NCBI RefSeq assembly: GCF_947489565.1
Contig: NZ_CANLEA010000024.1
Span: forward strand, 1 to 64,000
Direction: 5' to 3'
DNA length: 64,000 bases
Origin: an uncultured Kordia sp.
Lineage (GTDB): Bacteria > Bacteroidota > Bacteroidia > Flavobacteriales > Flavobacteriaceae
Position numbers and translations under genes: made by a program. Shown in pieces: positions 17,638 through 27,229 of the stretch (positions are counted from its first letter, which is position 1; each line of letters opens with the position of its first letter). The notes under the pieces were generated by a model that was not told the origin of the DNA, ran no database searches, and worked only from the letters and a program-made list of their open reading frames with translations.

Positions 17638-18369
17638 TCAGGATTCAAAACCTAACTTTTTTAATAAATAACGCTTGTCGATTGTTTGTAAACTTAAAGA
17701 ACTTTTGATTTCTTTTTTGATGTTTCCCGATTGAATTTTATACGTATACAAATAAATTCCGCCAATCGTATCTCCATATGTTGCTTTTACGGCAGCTCCA
17801 TGAAGTCGTAATTTTTTCTCAAATCGTATGATGTCATTCAAGTGTGCTGAATTTAAAACTCGATACTTTACAACGCGCTCATACTTTTTCTTTTGAGAAA
17901 CATATTTTGAAAACACATATTTGGCAACAAAGCTGTCTTTTTTAGGGAAAATTACAATTTTAGAAGTGTGCCGACCACTACAACCTACGGTTTCCAGATT
18001 CAATTTCCAACGTGCTTTTTTCTTGATAGCATGCTCGATACAAGTTTCTTCTAAATCATCTTTAAAACGATCTAAGCACAAACGGAAAGTAGTAGTGTTT
18101 TTATCTTTTAGAATGAAAACTGTATCTAGTTGTTGATCGTATAAATTTTGATAGCGCACTTTTATTTGATTTGTAGCCGTTTTAAAAATAATTTCATCAG
18201 GAAATTTTTCAATAATTTCATGTTCCGAAAGAATATCGACGCTTTGTCTTGAAGAGAGAAGGTTATCTTCTAAATCACAATCAATCAGTTTGAGTGTATA
18301 CGTCTGTTGTGCATAAGCGCTTAAACACATTGTCAATACTACAATAATACAGTTTAGCTTGGTTCTCAT
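17638..18369 (-). CDS. Hypothetical secreted protein, 243 aa
   Basis: A cleavable signal peptide is clear (LNCIIVVLTMCLSAYAQQ, cut after about residue 20), so the product is periplasmic or secreted. The remainder is rich in Lys and beta-type sequence, with four scattered cysteines that could form disulfides. I do not recognise a domain. The gene is immediately upstream of the broken gene on the same strand. Confidence 0.65.
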   Translation of the reverse strand: MRTKLNCIIVVLTMCLSAYAQQTYTLKLIDCDLEDNLLSSRQSVDILSEHEIIEKFPDEIIFKTATNQIKVRYQNLYDQQLDTVFILKDKNTTTFRLCLDRFKDDLEETCIEHAIKKKARWKLNLETVGCSGRHTSKIVIFPKKDSFVAKYVFSKYVSQKKKYERVVKYRVLNSAHLNDIIRFEKKLRLHGAAVKATYGDTIGGIYLYTYKIQSGNIKKEIKSSLSLQTIDKRYLLKKLGFES

Positions 18370-18538
18370 ATTTCACTTTAAAAGATAAATATAGTAGGGA
18401 ATGAATTATTGTAAAATAAGCAATGAGTAAACCTTCGTTTTTAATGAGTTAAGCACGTATAAACAAATCTTATTTCAATATAAAATATAACTTTTTAGAA
18501 CGCTACTAAATCACGGTGAAAAGCCGTAATTTTAAACT

Positions 18539-19195
18539 ATGCAAATTAGCGAATTAACTCTTTTTACGACGAATTTGGAAGCACAGCAGCATTTCTATAC
18601 GCAAGTGTTAGAACTGCCTTTGGTTGCTGCCGATACGGAAAATTTCACGGTAAAAATTGGTGTTTCTTCTTTAACTTTTGTGAAATCGGAACGTGCAAAT
18701 CCTGCACATTTTGCGATCAATATTTCTTCGTATAAAATTCAACAAGCGTTGCAATGGATTCAAAAGCGTGTAGCTGTTTTATTGTGTGAAGGAGAAGCTA
18801 TTGCTGATTTTTCAAATTGGAATGCAGAAGCATTATATTTTTATGATAAAGATGGAAACATTGTCGAATTTATTGCAAGAAAAGATTTAGATGTCATCAA
18901 TACACATCCTTTTTCGGCATCTGATTTAGTAAGCATCAGCGAAATTGGAATTGTTTCTACAGATAACAAAGCAATCTATGAGCAGCTAAATGCCATGCGT
19001 CCAATAGAAGTTTATGACGGAAATTTTGAACGATTTTGCGCACTAGGAAATGCCGAAGGTTTGTTCATTTTGGTAAATAATACAAAGAAAAAATGGTATC
19101 CAACATTAGAAGAAGCATATCCAGCTGATTTTCATATCAAAGGTGACTATAATTTTGCCTTTCTAAACGGAACAATAGTCACAGAAAAAGTGTAA
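18539..19195 (+). CDS. VOC (glyoxalase/dioxygenase fold) family protein
   Basis: This 218-residue protein starts with the VOC pattern ISELTLFTTNLEAQQHFYTQVLELPL and carries FYDKDGNIVEFIARKDL near residue 105, the usual metal-ligand Glu region. A second half-domain follows (ISEIGIVSTDNKAIYEQL). Such proteins bind metals and act on small substrates or give resistance; the substrate is unknown. It is 31 bases upstream of yaaA on the same strand and probably cotranscribed. Confidence 0.82.
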   Translation: MQISELTLFTTNLEAQQHFYTQVLELPLVAADTENFTVKIGVSSLTFVKSERANPAHFAINISSYKIQQALQWIQKRVAVLLCEGEAIADFSNWNAEALYFYDKDGNIVEFIARKDLDVINTHPFSASDLVSISEIGIVSTDNKAIYEQLNAMRPIEVYDGNFERFCALGNAEGLFILVNNTKKKWYPTLEEAYPADFHIKGDYNFAFLNGTIVTEKV

Positions 19196-19226
19196 ATTTA
19201 ACATCCTAAAAAACGAAAAAGATAAA

Positions 19227-19985
19227 ATGAAGATTGTTATCTCACCAGCAAAGTCACTAGACTTAGAAAGAAGTATTCCAACAGAAAAATATACAGAAGC
19301 TTGTTTTTTAAAAGAAGCAGAACGATTGAGTAAAGTTTTAAAGAAAAAGTCTCGAAAAAGTCTATCGAAATTAATGCATATTTCGGATGCTTTGGCAGAT
19401 TTAAATTACCAACGAAATCAAGAATGGGGATTACCATTTACTCCAGAAAATTCGCGACCAAGTATTTATACATTTAGTGGCGCTGTTTTTCAAGGATTAA
19501 GTGCGTTTACACTTCCAGAAGATAAAATTGATACGTTACAAAGTAGTTTGCGAATTCTTTCAGGACAATACGGTTTGCTAAAACCATTGGATTTAATGCA
19601 ACCCTATCGTTTGGAAATGGGGACAAAACTTCCGGTTGGGAAAAATAAAAACTTGTACGAATTCTGGAAAAAGAAAATCACGACACAATTAAATGCTGAA
19701 TTGGAAGAAGGTGAATTGTTTGTAAACTTAGCCAGCAATGAATATTACAAAGCTGTAGATGCAAAAGCATTAAAAGTTCCAGTAATTACACCAGTTTTCA
19801 AAGATTTTAAAAATGGTCAATATAAAACCATCATGACCTTTGCAAAATTGGCAAGAGGTTATATGACACGTTATATTATTGATACTGATGCTAAAACGAT
19901 TGACGATTTAAAAGGATTTAACTATGAAGGTTATGGTTTTAGTGAAGAAATGTCTAGCGACAACGAATTAGTGTTTACGCGCTAA
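19227..19985 (+). CDS. yaaA: Peroxide stress protein YaaA (DUF328)
   Basis: This 252-residue protein matches the YaaA family across its length: MKIVISPAKSLDLE at the start, GLPFTPENSRPSIYTFSGAVFQGL in the middle, and VNLASNEYYKAVD and FKDFKNGQYKTIMTFAKLARG further on. In E. coli YaaA limits intracellular iron and DNA damage during peroxide stress, and it binds DNA. Four bases separate it from the next gene, a uracil-DNA-glycosylase relative, suggesting a shared repair role. Confidence 0.93.
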   Translation: MKIVISPAKSLDLERSIPTEKYTEACFLKEAERLSKVLKKKSRKSLSKLMHISDALADLNYQRNQEWGLPFTPENSRPSIYTFSGAVFQGLSAFTLPEDKIDTLQSSLRILSGQYGLLKPLDLMQPYRLEMGTKLPVGKNKNLYEFWKKKITTQLNAELEEGELFVNLASNEYYKAVDAKALKVPVITPVFKDFKNGQYKTIMTFAKLARGYMTRYIIDTDAKTIDDLKGFNYEGYGFSEEMSSDNELVFTR

Positions 19986-19989
19986 TTCT

Positions 19990-20715
19990 ATGTTCTTTCA
20001 CAAACATCCATACCAACCTTTTATTCAGTCGGATACTGAAAAACTGATTGTCGGCACATTACCGCCACCGCGATTTTCCACAGGAGAATTACTCGAAAAA
20101 GATGTCAATTTCTGTTATGGAAGTTACTATAACTCTTTATGGTTGTTTATTGATGAAATATACAATCTGAAATTGCGATACGACAACTCTCAAGAAGCGA
20201 TCGATCAGCGAAAAGAATTCTTTATACAACATAAAATTGGCGTTTGCGATATTGTAGACAGTTGCGAACGCCAAAAAATTGATGCTTCCGATTTGGGCAT
20301 GCAAAACATACAATTACGCGACGTGATTGGGTATTTGCAAAAATTTCCAAGCATTCATACCATTCTCTTCACGGGAGGAAACTCTAAAAATGGTCCAGAA
20401 TATTTCTTTCGAAAGCATATCAAACCTTATCATCTAAAACTAGAAGTCGTTTCGAATACAGTTCCCAGAATTCATCAATTTGATTTGAGTTTAGCGAAGA
20501 ATCAAAATCGTCATGCTGAAACTGATTCGGCATCAGAAAATACATTGTCACATCGAGCGCAGTCGAGATGGATAAAAACCGTTTCCTTGACCTCATCTTC
20601 TGGAGCTGCCAATCGTGCTATTGGAAGCATTCCATTATACAAAAAACTCAAAAAAGAAAACCCGAAATTCACTACGTTTGACTTTCGTGTTTTGCAGTAT
20701 CGTGAGTTTTTTTAA
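19990..20715 (+). CDS. Uracil-DNA glycosylase family protein with an in-frame repeat insertion
   Basis: This 241-residue protein has the UDG-superfamily start (LIVGTLPPPRFSTG, then DVNFCYGSYYNSLW) and a downstream KTVSLTSSSGAANRAIG segment in the position of the DNA-intercalating loop. It should remove a damaged or misincorporated base from DNA. Residues about 174-194 (20509-20570) are translated from DNA that looks like intergenic palindromic repeats and probably form a surface loop added to the normal fold. The frame stays open. It sits four bases after yaaA, in an apparent operon. Confidence 0.8.
   Translation: MFFHKHPYQPFIQSDTEKLIVGTLPPPRFSTGELLEKDVNFCYGSYYNSLWLFIDEIYNLKLRYDNSQEAIDQRKEFFIQHKIGVCDIVDSCERQKIDASDLGMQNIQLRDVIGYLQKFPSIHTILFTGGNSKNGPEYFFRKHIKPYHLKLEVVSNTVPRIHQFDLSLAKNQNRHAETDSASENTLSHRAQSRWIKTVSLTSSSGAANRAIGSIPLYKKLKKENPKFTTFDFRVLQYREFF
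20509..20570. repeat. Palindromic intergenic-type repeat inside a coding sequence
   Basis: CGTCATGCTGAAACTGATTC followed by GGCATC forms one hairpin (TGCTGAA with TTCGGCA, one G-T pair). TTGTCACATCGAGCGCAG followed by TCGAGATG forms a second (TCGA...TCGA). Both modules resemble repeats normally found between genes in Flavobacteriia. The 62 bases are translated without a stop. Confidence 0.65.
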
Positions 20716-20849
20716 AGAAGAAAATTTCCTTTGTTTTCAAGCCTTCTTTTTAGACTGTTGAAATTTTGTAAAAAATAGCTGATCCCTTGTGTGTTCTGTA
20801 GTTGCAGTAGGTAAGGCGCCATATTTTTCATCACACGAAAGCGATGAAT

Positions 20850-20857
20850 TATCTTTG
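20850..20857 (+). promoter_or_regulatory. -7 promoter element for the beta-helix protein
   Basis: TATCTTTG fits TAnnTTTG and lies 25 bases upstream of the ATG at 20883. No TTG box with good spacing was seen. Confidence 0.45.
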
Positions 20858-20882
20858 TAATAGTTAAAAAATAAAGATAAAA

Positions 20883-22772
20883 ATGATGAAAAAAACACTT
20901 AAAATTTTATTGTTAGCATTCGGTTTACTATGCTTTAATTGCATGTCTGCAAATGCTACAATAACAAAGAAAATGGAATCTGTAATGAATGATTATGCAG
21001 TGCTGCCATCGAACTTCGATTGGTCGCAAGCAGCATCTTTTTCACCAAATATTGTATGGGTGATTCGTTCTGATTTTGACTTAGGCGGAATTACAGTAAA
21101 TATGCCGGTAAATGTAACACTTCGTTTTGAAGGCGGAATGTTGTTAAATGGAACTTTAAGAGGAGATAACACTAAAATTGAAGCGCCATTAGTTCAAATT
21201 TTTGAAACTTCTATAGCGTTATCAGGCACTATTATCTACGATACATTTTATCCAGAATGGTATGGTGCCAAGGGTGATCTTTCTGTAGATGATTATGCAG
21301 CCATCAATGCAGCATGTCAAAATGCTGATCATGTGACATTATCTCAAGAATATTTAATGGCAACAAATCAACGTATTCTTATAGATAGAACTGGAGATTT
21401 TACCTTACTTGGCTATGGAAGCTTAATTACAAATACGACAACGACTCATATAAATGTTGAGATGTTTCAATTTATGAATTTAGATGCTTTGACGATAAAA
21501 GGAGCTACGATTGATGGTCGTCAAAAAATTGCAACTGCTTTTAAAATAGAAAATGTAGATAATGTAACACTTACTGATGTAACGATTTCAAATTTATTAA
21601 CAGTTACAGCAGGCTTTAGAGCAGCAGGAATACATTTAGAGATTATAGATGGTAGTGTTGTAAATGGAGATAATTTACGAATTTCAGAGATTGGAGGAGG
21701 ACAAGATAATAGTATCAATGAAGGAGTCGGTATTGGTAGAGCATTGTTTTGTAATCTTAATTATTCAAATATCTTAACAGGACCAGAAAGGACAAAAGTT
21801 ACCATGACAAATTCTGTTTTTGAATGGGTGTATGGAGACGATGGAGATATCATTCATATTGTAGATCAAAATTATATTTCAGATGCCGCACATCGTTTTA
21901 TTTTTGATAATTGTACGATTCGTTATGCTTCGCGTAGATTGGTAAAAGGCTCTGCAAGTGGAATTCAATATTACAATTGTAAGTTTGATACTGCTAATGA
22001 AGCAGATCTTAGTGATCGTATGGAAGGAAATACTCCACAACCTTCTGGTGGTGTGAATTTTAGAAATGAAAACCCAGATGATTTTCCTGATTTTAGAAAC
22101 ATGTATGGAAAAATGATTAATTGTGAATACCGAAACTCTGGAAAACTTACCATAGGATCAGGAAGTAGATTATTAGTAGCTTATACTGATGGAGTGGAAC
22201 TTAGAGGGAATAACTTCTACAATATGGGCGTGAAACTTCAAAATGGTTGTGGAAATGCAAAAATAGTTGGGAATACATTTCACAATACCAGTATTCAGGT
22301 ATTTGTTGACTCATGGGATAATGGAAGAACTTATATTACAGATAATATTGGATATTATATATCTCCTGTAACAGCAGATCATCCTGCATTCATAAATGTA
22401 AAAAGTGATTTTCAAAACGTAACTGTTCGTGGTAATAAAATATTTTCTGATGAGACTTTTGTTGAAGGAGTTTCAACTTCAAGTTATTTAGGTTTGATTA
22501 GACATACACTAAATGTAAACACAGGAATTCCAACTACAGCTTCAGAAGTGTACGTTTCTCAAAATCAAGTTGTCAGAACGAATACAAGTAGAAGTGAATT
22601 GATGTATTCCAATCAGCTTTGGGATAGTAGTTGTAAAGTCTTTGATAATTTTAATAATAGAACAGGCTTAGGAGCAAGATTTAATTATGTAGGACCAGTA
22701 GATACTGCTGGAAATGTCTTCTTTCTTTCATGGGGAAATATTGACGGAAATGGAAATCCAATAAATAATTAA
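20883..22772 (+). CDS. Secreted right-handed beta-helix protein (pectate-lyase-like fold)
   Basis: This 629-residue exported protein has a signal peptide (about 1-26, LLLAFGLLCFNCMSANA). Residues about 120-145 read YPEWYGAKGDLSVDDYAAINAA, the hallmark start of the Pectate_lyase_3/tailspike beta-helix. Many short parallel-beta repeats follow, such as NVDNVTLTDVTISNL and GCGNAKIVGNTFHNT. It may bind or cleave polysaccharide; no catalytic set can be assigned. It has no T9SS C-terminal domain that I can recognise. It is monocistronic, with a strong terminator at 22785-22817. Confidence 0.8.
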   Translation: MMKKTLKILLLAFGLLCFNCMSANATITKKMESVMNDYAVLPSNFDWSQAASFSPNIVWVIRSDFDLGGITVNMPVNVTLRFEGGMLLNGTLRGDNTKIEAPLVQIFETSIALSGTIIYDTFYPEWYGAKGDLSVDDYAAINAACQNADHVTLSQEYLMATNQRILIDRTGDFTLLGYGSLITNTTTTHINVEMFQFMNLDALTIKGATIDGRQKIATAFKIENVDNVTLTDVTISNLLTVTAGFRAAGIHLEIIDGSVVNGDNLRISEIGGGQDNSINEGVGIGRALFCNLNYSNILTGPERTKVTMTNSVFEWVYGDDGDIIHIVDQNYISDAAHRFIFDNCTIRYASRRLVKGSASGIQYYNCKFDTANEADLSDRMEGNTPQPSGGVNFRNENPDDFPDFRNMYGKMINCEYRNSGKLTIGSGSRLLVAYTDGVELRGNNFYNMGVKLQNGCGNAKIVGNTFHNTSIQVFVDSWDNGRTYITDNIGYYISPVTADHPAFINVKSDFQNVTVRGNKIFSDETFVEGVSTSSYLGLIRHTLNVNTGIPTTASEVYVSQNQVVRTNTSRSELMYSNQLWDSSCKVFDNFNNRTGLGARFNYVGPVDTAGNVFFLSWGNIDGNGNPINN

Positions 22773-22784
22773 GATAGAAAATGT

Positions 22785-22817
22785 AAAACCTCCAAAATTT
22801 ACTTTTGGAGGTTTTTA
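22785..22817 (+). terminator. Terminator after the beta-helix gene
   Basis: AAAACCTCCAAAA pairs with TTTTGGAGGTTTT around a short loop, followed by T-rich DNA. The symmetric A/T flanks let it also serve the convergent lipoprotein gene. Confidence 0.85.
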
Positions 22818-22855
22818 TTTTTATCATCTTTAACTCATAGAGATAAAAGTAACGT

Positions 22856-23536
22856 TTACTTTTCTCTCTCCGCATTTTTCTCACGAATTTCCCTAATCTT
22901 TTTATTCTCTATTCTACTATGATATACAATATCCGAAATTGTTATAATATCAATTGCTCTGTATACTCTTGTATTATAGTCTCCAAATTTTGTAGGAGCT
23001 TCAAGTGTTTCTTTTTCTTGATTATAATTTGTGAGCAATGGTGGATATAAAAAGTTGCTAGAAGTTCCTGTAGTTTTAATATGATTTATATATTCTTTGA
23101 GTTTAGGATCTTTGTTCCCGAGTAATTCAATATAATTCATAAACTTTCTTTCGTAAGCCATGGTAATTTCTCTAGTAGAATCTTTTAAAACAAAATTATA
23201 CCCTTTGATATAAGACCAAATGTTATTAAAAGTACCTTTGTCTATTGTGTTATAAAGCTTTTCAACTTCTTCATAATTAAATAGATCAAATTTATTAGGT
23301 AGGTTTTCCAAATTATCTTTTATAAATAACTGAAAAGCCTTGTCAATATCTTTGGTGTCGCTATTTTTTAATAATTTATCTTCAACAACAGATACCAACA
23401 TTTCAATGTCTTTGAGTTCTTGTTCATTAAAAATTTGCGTCAATTCTGGACTTGTTCGTTGTTGGTCTTCTTTCTGACAAGAAAAAATACAAAGAGAACT
23501 GACCAAAAGCAGTGTGTATGCGATAATTTTTTTCAT
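22856..23536 (-). CDS. Hypothetical lipoprotein, 226 aa
   Basis: The N-terminus is a lipoprotein signal with lipobox LCIFSC (Cys about residue 20). The mature part is helical and highly charged, with no recognised motif. The last 30 residues are very basic and acidic (ENKKIREIREKNAEREK), probably a helix. The family is unknown. It stands alone, convergent with the beta-helix gene. Confidence 0.65.
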   Translation of the reverse strand: MKKIIAYTLLLVSSLCIFSCQKEDQQRTSPELTQIFNEQELKDIEMLVSVVEDKLLKNSDTKDIDKAFQLFIKDNLENLPNKFDLFNYEEVEKLYNTIDKGTFNNIWSYIKGYNFVLKDSTREITMAYERKFMNYIELLGNKDPKLKEYINHIKTTGTSSNFLYPPLLTNYNQEKETLEAPTKFGDYNTRVYRAIDIITISDIVYHSRIENKKIREIREKNAEREK

Positions 23537-23650
23537 ACTAAAATGGTTTTAGAACTATTAGAAATCTATGTGGTGAGATTGTGTAATAGTAGTTAATGTT
23601 ATAATATCAGTATGAAAATACAGCGCAGTTGTTACAATCTTTGATGAAAA

Positions 23651-24577
23651 CTACTGAAAAGACCAAACCACGATCCGGCTTATTTTGTTTCCTTGTCCCA
23701 TCGGAATGGTGTGTGCAGTTGTAGCATTTACACGTTTTAAAGCATCATAAATAGCAGGTAAATTCACTTCTTTAGAAACTAAGGTTGTAAACCATTGGCA
23801 TTGTTTTGAGAACTGTTTACTTTCTTTAATCATGTTTTTGATGAACTTCTTTTCGCCACCTTTGCACCACAATTCATTGCTTTGTCCTCCAAAATTCAAT
23901 GCAGCTTTTACAGGTTTTTTTCCTTGTAAATTTTGCAATTTTCGCTGTGTTCCTGCTTGTGCTTCTTTGGCAGATTTATGAAAAGGCGGATTGCAAAGCG
24001 TCATGGTAATTTGCTCTTTTGATTTGATGATTCCCTTAAAGATTTGATTCGGATTTTTTTGTAAACGAACCTCAATGCGATCTTTTAACTTATGATTTCT
24101 GCGGATGATTTCTTTAGCATTCTCCATAGAAACAATATCAATATCGGAAGCCACAAATGACCAACCATATTCTTGCGTACCAATAATTGGATAAATGCAA
24201 TTAGCGCCTGTACCAATATCTAAACAAGTAATTTTTTCTCCTTTCGGAATGTTTCCTTGATGCTGTGTAGCTAGAAACGTTGCCAAATGATGAATATAAT
24301 CCGCTCTGCCTGGAATGGGCGGACACAAATAGTTGTTAGGAATGTCCCAATATTCAATTCCGTACTGCTGTTTTAACAATGCTTTGTTGAGCATTTTAAC
24401 AGCTTTCGGATCAAAAAAATCAATAGATTCGTCGCCAAACTTGTTCACTGAAACAAACGGTTTTAACTCAGGACAAGCTTTTGTCAATGCATTAAAATTG
24501 TAACGTCCTTGATGTTTGTTTAACGGATGTAATTTTGATTTCTTTACTGAACGCTGTTGCTGTTTTTTTGAATCCAT
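23651..24577 (-). CDS. rlmF: 23S rRNA (adenine-N6)-methyltransferase RlmF
   Basis: RlmF methylates A1618 of 23S rRNA with S-adenosylmethionine. The 308-residue protein has the Rossmann SAM motif CLDIGTGANCIYPIIG (about 120-135), the catalytic NPPFHKS motif typical of N6-adenine enzymes, and the family features HPLNKHQGRYNF near the start and GGQSNELWCKGGEKKFI. Length fits. Its start overlaps the end of the upstream DUF885 gene by 34 bases, so the two are cotranscribed. Confidence 0.92.
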   Translation of the reverse strand: MDSKKQQQRSVKKSKLHPLNKHQGRYNFNALTKACPELKPFVSVNKFGDESIDFFDPKAVKMLNKALLKQQYGIEYWDIPNNYLCPPIPGRADYIHHLATFLATQHQGNIPKGEKITCLDIGTGANCIYPIIGTQEYGWSFVASDIDIVSMENAKEIIRRNHKLKDRIEVRLQKNPNQIFKGIIKSKEQITMTLCNPPFHKSAKEAQAGTQRKLQNLQGKKPVKAALNFGGQSNELWCKGGEKKFIKNMIKESKQFSKQCQWFTTLVSKEVNLPAIYDALKRVNATTAHTIPMGQGNKISRIVVWSFQ

Positions 24578-26334
24578 GCGTTGATTTTATCTTCTAACAA
24601 TTGCAGCGGAATACAACCTGTACTCAATACTTGATTGTGGAATTCTTTAATGTCAAATTTGTCACCCAAAGCTTCTGTAGCTTTAGCACGTAATTCGCGA
24701 ATTTTTAATTGACCTATTTTATAAGACAATGCTTGCCCAGGATTTGCCATATAACGCTCAATCTCAGAAATAATGCTCGCTTCACTCTCTGCTTCGTTAT
24801 TCAATGAATATTCTATAGCTTGCTCACGTGTCCAACCTTTGGCATGCATGCCTGTATCAACTACCAAACGAATGGCACGATGCATTTCCATACCCAACAT
24901 TCCAAAATATTGATACGGATCTTCATACAAGCCCAATTCTTTTCCTAAAGATTCGGTATACAAAGCCCAACCTTCACCATAGGCACTATACCAAAGTGTT
25001 TTTCTAAAATCGGGTAATGTTGTATTTTCTTGTGTCAATGAAATTTGATAATGATGTCCTGGAATGGCTTCGTGTAAAAACAAAGCTTCATCCGAAAAGA
25101 CATTGTATTTTGTAGCGTCAGGAATTGGCGTATAAAAAATACCTGGACGTGTTCCATCTAAAGAACCTGGATTGTATTCTGCACTTGCAGATGCTTCTCT
25201 GAAGGCTTCTGTTTGGCGGACTTCAAAAGCCGTTTTTGGTTTTAAATCGAATAATTTTTCAATCTGAGGCTTCATTTTATCATGAATCGCATTAAAATTA
25301 TCAATAATCTGTTGCGGTTCTGTATACGGCATTAAATCTTTATGTTCGCGTACATAATTGAAAAATGACTTTAAATCGCCTTTATAACCAACTTGCTTTT
25401 TTACTTTCTCCATTTCCGATAAAATTCGTGCAACTTCTTTCAAACCAAGTTCATGAATTTCATCCGCAGTCATATTCGTTGTTGTATAATTTTTGATAGC
25501 ATACTCATAATACGCATCTCCATAAGGAGTTCCATCAATTCCGCTACTTTCTCTACCTGCGTTGAGATAATCAGTTTTTAAAAATTGATGCATTTCATTG
25601 AATGATGGCACTAATTTCTCTGTTAAAAATGATGAATATGCTTTTGTTAATTCTTCTTTGTCTTGATCTGAAAAATCTGCTGGAAAGTTTTTAATTGGTG
25701 TATAAAACAAATGATCTTGAAGATTTGTTGAAGCCAATACTTCAAACTGTGGAATTATCTTTTTGATCAACGATTTTGGCAATACAAACTCCGTTGAAAT
25801 TCCTTCTTTCATATTCTCTTTAGCGGTTTTGAGCCATTCATTATAACCTTCCAAACGCTTCAGCCAATTATTGTAATCTTCAGCCGTATTGAATGGTTGT
25901 GCAGAAGATCCGCTTGCCAATTGGCCGACCACTAAATTTACAGACCACATTTGATCGATAGGCATCAAACGTGCATTTTTAAAGCTTAATGCTCGTAAAT
26001 TCATGTCGCAATCCCAATACAAAATTTCTTTGCTCATGGCTTCACCTTCCTTCAAATTTGTTTCATCAAAGTTTTTCAAGGTGTCTTTATATTTGGTGTA
26101 ATACGCTTTAGCTTTTTCATGATATTCCTCAGATAGTAAATTCGGAAATTGATCATCATAGGTATTATCACCAGCAAACGTAGCATTTAATGGATTGAGC
26201 GCTAAGCCTTCCTGATAGTAAGCTTCTAAAACACCTGCGAACGATAGTTCACTTTTTGGAACAATGGTTTCTTTCTTATCGCTTCCGCAAGAAATACAAA
26301 ATACTAGGGCAAGAATAAAAGCGTATTTTTTCAT
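24544..26334 (-). CDS. DUF885 family lipoprotein (putative metallopeptidase)
   Basis: This 596-residue protein has a lipoprotein signal (FILALVFCISC, Cys about 16). The DUF885 hallmark HEAIPGHHYQ, a zinc-binding HExxxGH-type motif, is present near residue 420. ALYTESLGKELGLYEDPYQ and the C-terminal ELRAKATEALGDKFDIKEFH complete the family pattern. Members are thought to be zinc peptidases of the periplasm or surface; the substrate is unknown. It precedes rlmF with a 34-base overlap. Confidence 0.88.
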   Translation of the reverse strand: MKKYAFILALVFCISCGSDKKETIVPKSELSFAGVLEAYYQEGLALNPLNATFAGDNTYDDQFPNLLSEEYHEKAKAYYTKYKDTLKNFDETNLKEGEAMSKEILYWDCDMNLRALSFKNARLMPIDQMWSVNLVVGQLASGSSAQPFNTAEDYNNWLKRLEGYNEWLKTAKENMKEGISTEFVLPKSLIKKIIPQFEVLASTNLQDHLFYTPIKNFPADFSDQDKEELTKAYSSFLTEKLVPSFNEMHQFLKTDYLNAGRESSGIDGTPYGDAYYEYAIKNYTTTNMTADEIHELGLKEVARILSEMEKVKKQVGYKGDLKSFFNYVREHKDLMPYTEPQQIIDNFNAIHDKMKPQIEKLFDLKPKTAFEVRQTEAFREASASAEYNPGSLDGTRPGIFYTPIPDATKYNVFSDEALFLHEAIPGHHYQISLTQENTTLPDFRKTLWYSAYGEGWALYTESLGKELGLYEDPYQYFGMLGMEMHRAIRLVVDTGMHAKGWTREQAIEYSLNNEAESEASIISEIERYMANPGQALSYKIGQLKIRELRAKATEALGDKFDIKEFHNQVLSTGCIPLQLLEDKINAWIQKNSNSVQ

Positions 26335-26381
26335 TTGATTGAGATTTTAATAATTTTTAAAAATACTATTTTTTTAAAGTA

Positions 26382-26389
26382 CAAAAGTA
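26382..26389 (-). promoter_or_regulatory. -7 promoter element for the DUF885-rlmF operon
   Basis: TACTTTTG on the minus strand fits TAnnTTTG, 47 bases upstream of the DUF885 start codon. Confidence 0.45.
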
Positions 26390-26549
26390 GGTTTTAAGTG
26401 TATTTAACATAGATGAAACATCTGAGTTTGATGCGGTTTATTAAAAATATTACTTTTTCATTTGATTTTAAACGAAATTCATTTAGGTTTAGTGATCATA
26501 GAAGTAATAGAAATTCCTGTTATACCTAGGATGTAACGCATACAAGAAA

Positions 26550-27188
26550 ATGATAACTAACATTAAAACATTGTCTTTAATTATGTTGATTTTGACAGTA
26601 TTTAGTTGTCAAAATGCAGAACAGAAATCAATACAATTCATAGAAAAAGAATACGGAATTTTCGAAAATGAAAATAACAGTATTGGAGTTGAATTAAAAC
26701 TGAACGAATTTGATAATTGGAAAGATTTACTGGAACGAACCGAAAGAATTGCATGTAGTGATAGTTTGCCAAAACTGATCTTAAAATCAGCTACAAATAT
26801 TAAAACTGTTTATTTTAGAAATCCTTGTTGGGAAAATTATGGTTGTATATTAATCAAACATAAAAACACCATTCAAATACATAATGATACAATTAGTAAA
26901 TCTGACAGGTTTCATTATCCGTTAGATAGTTTGGCAACTGTATTGAAAAAAGACTTTGAGAATAATGGTAAAATTCCATCGTGGAGCGCTAGTCCAGAAA
27001 AATTAATGATTTTTATTTCTTATGACAATGGTCAAATGGAAAACTTCCCAAAAACATTGCGCAGTGTGGTTCATGAATATGAAAAGTTAACAGACAATGT
27101 GGTGTTAAAAATATGGCTGAATGAAAAGCTTAATATTCCACCGCCGCCACCGCCTCCTCCTGCGAATTGGAAAGAGGAAACAGAATAA
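26550..27188 (+). CDS. Hypothetical lipoprotein with C-terminal polyproline tract
   Basis: This 212-residue protein has a lipoprotein signal (SLIMLILTVFSC, Cys about 20). The mature part is of unknown family, with two close cysteines (CWENYGC). Near the end there are eight consecutive prolines followed by ANWKEETE. A run of this length is expected to stall ribosomes unless EF-P acts. It lies 41 bases upstream of the next unknown gene on the same strand. Confidence 0.65.
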   Translation: MITNIKTLSLIMLILTVFSCQNAEQKSIQFIEKEYGIFENENNSIGVELKLNEFDNWKDLLERTERIACSDSLPKLILKSATNIKTVYFRNPCWENYGCILIKHKNTIQIHNDTISKSDRFHYPLDSLATVLKKDFENNGKIPSWSASPEKLMIFISYDNGQMENFPKTLRSVVHEYEKLTDNVVLKIWLNEKLNIPPPPPPPPANWKEETE

Positions 27189-27229
27189 AATTATATAAAT
27201 GCATCCTTCAAATTTGATACATACTATAA

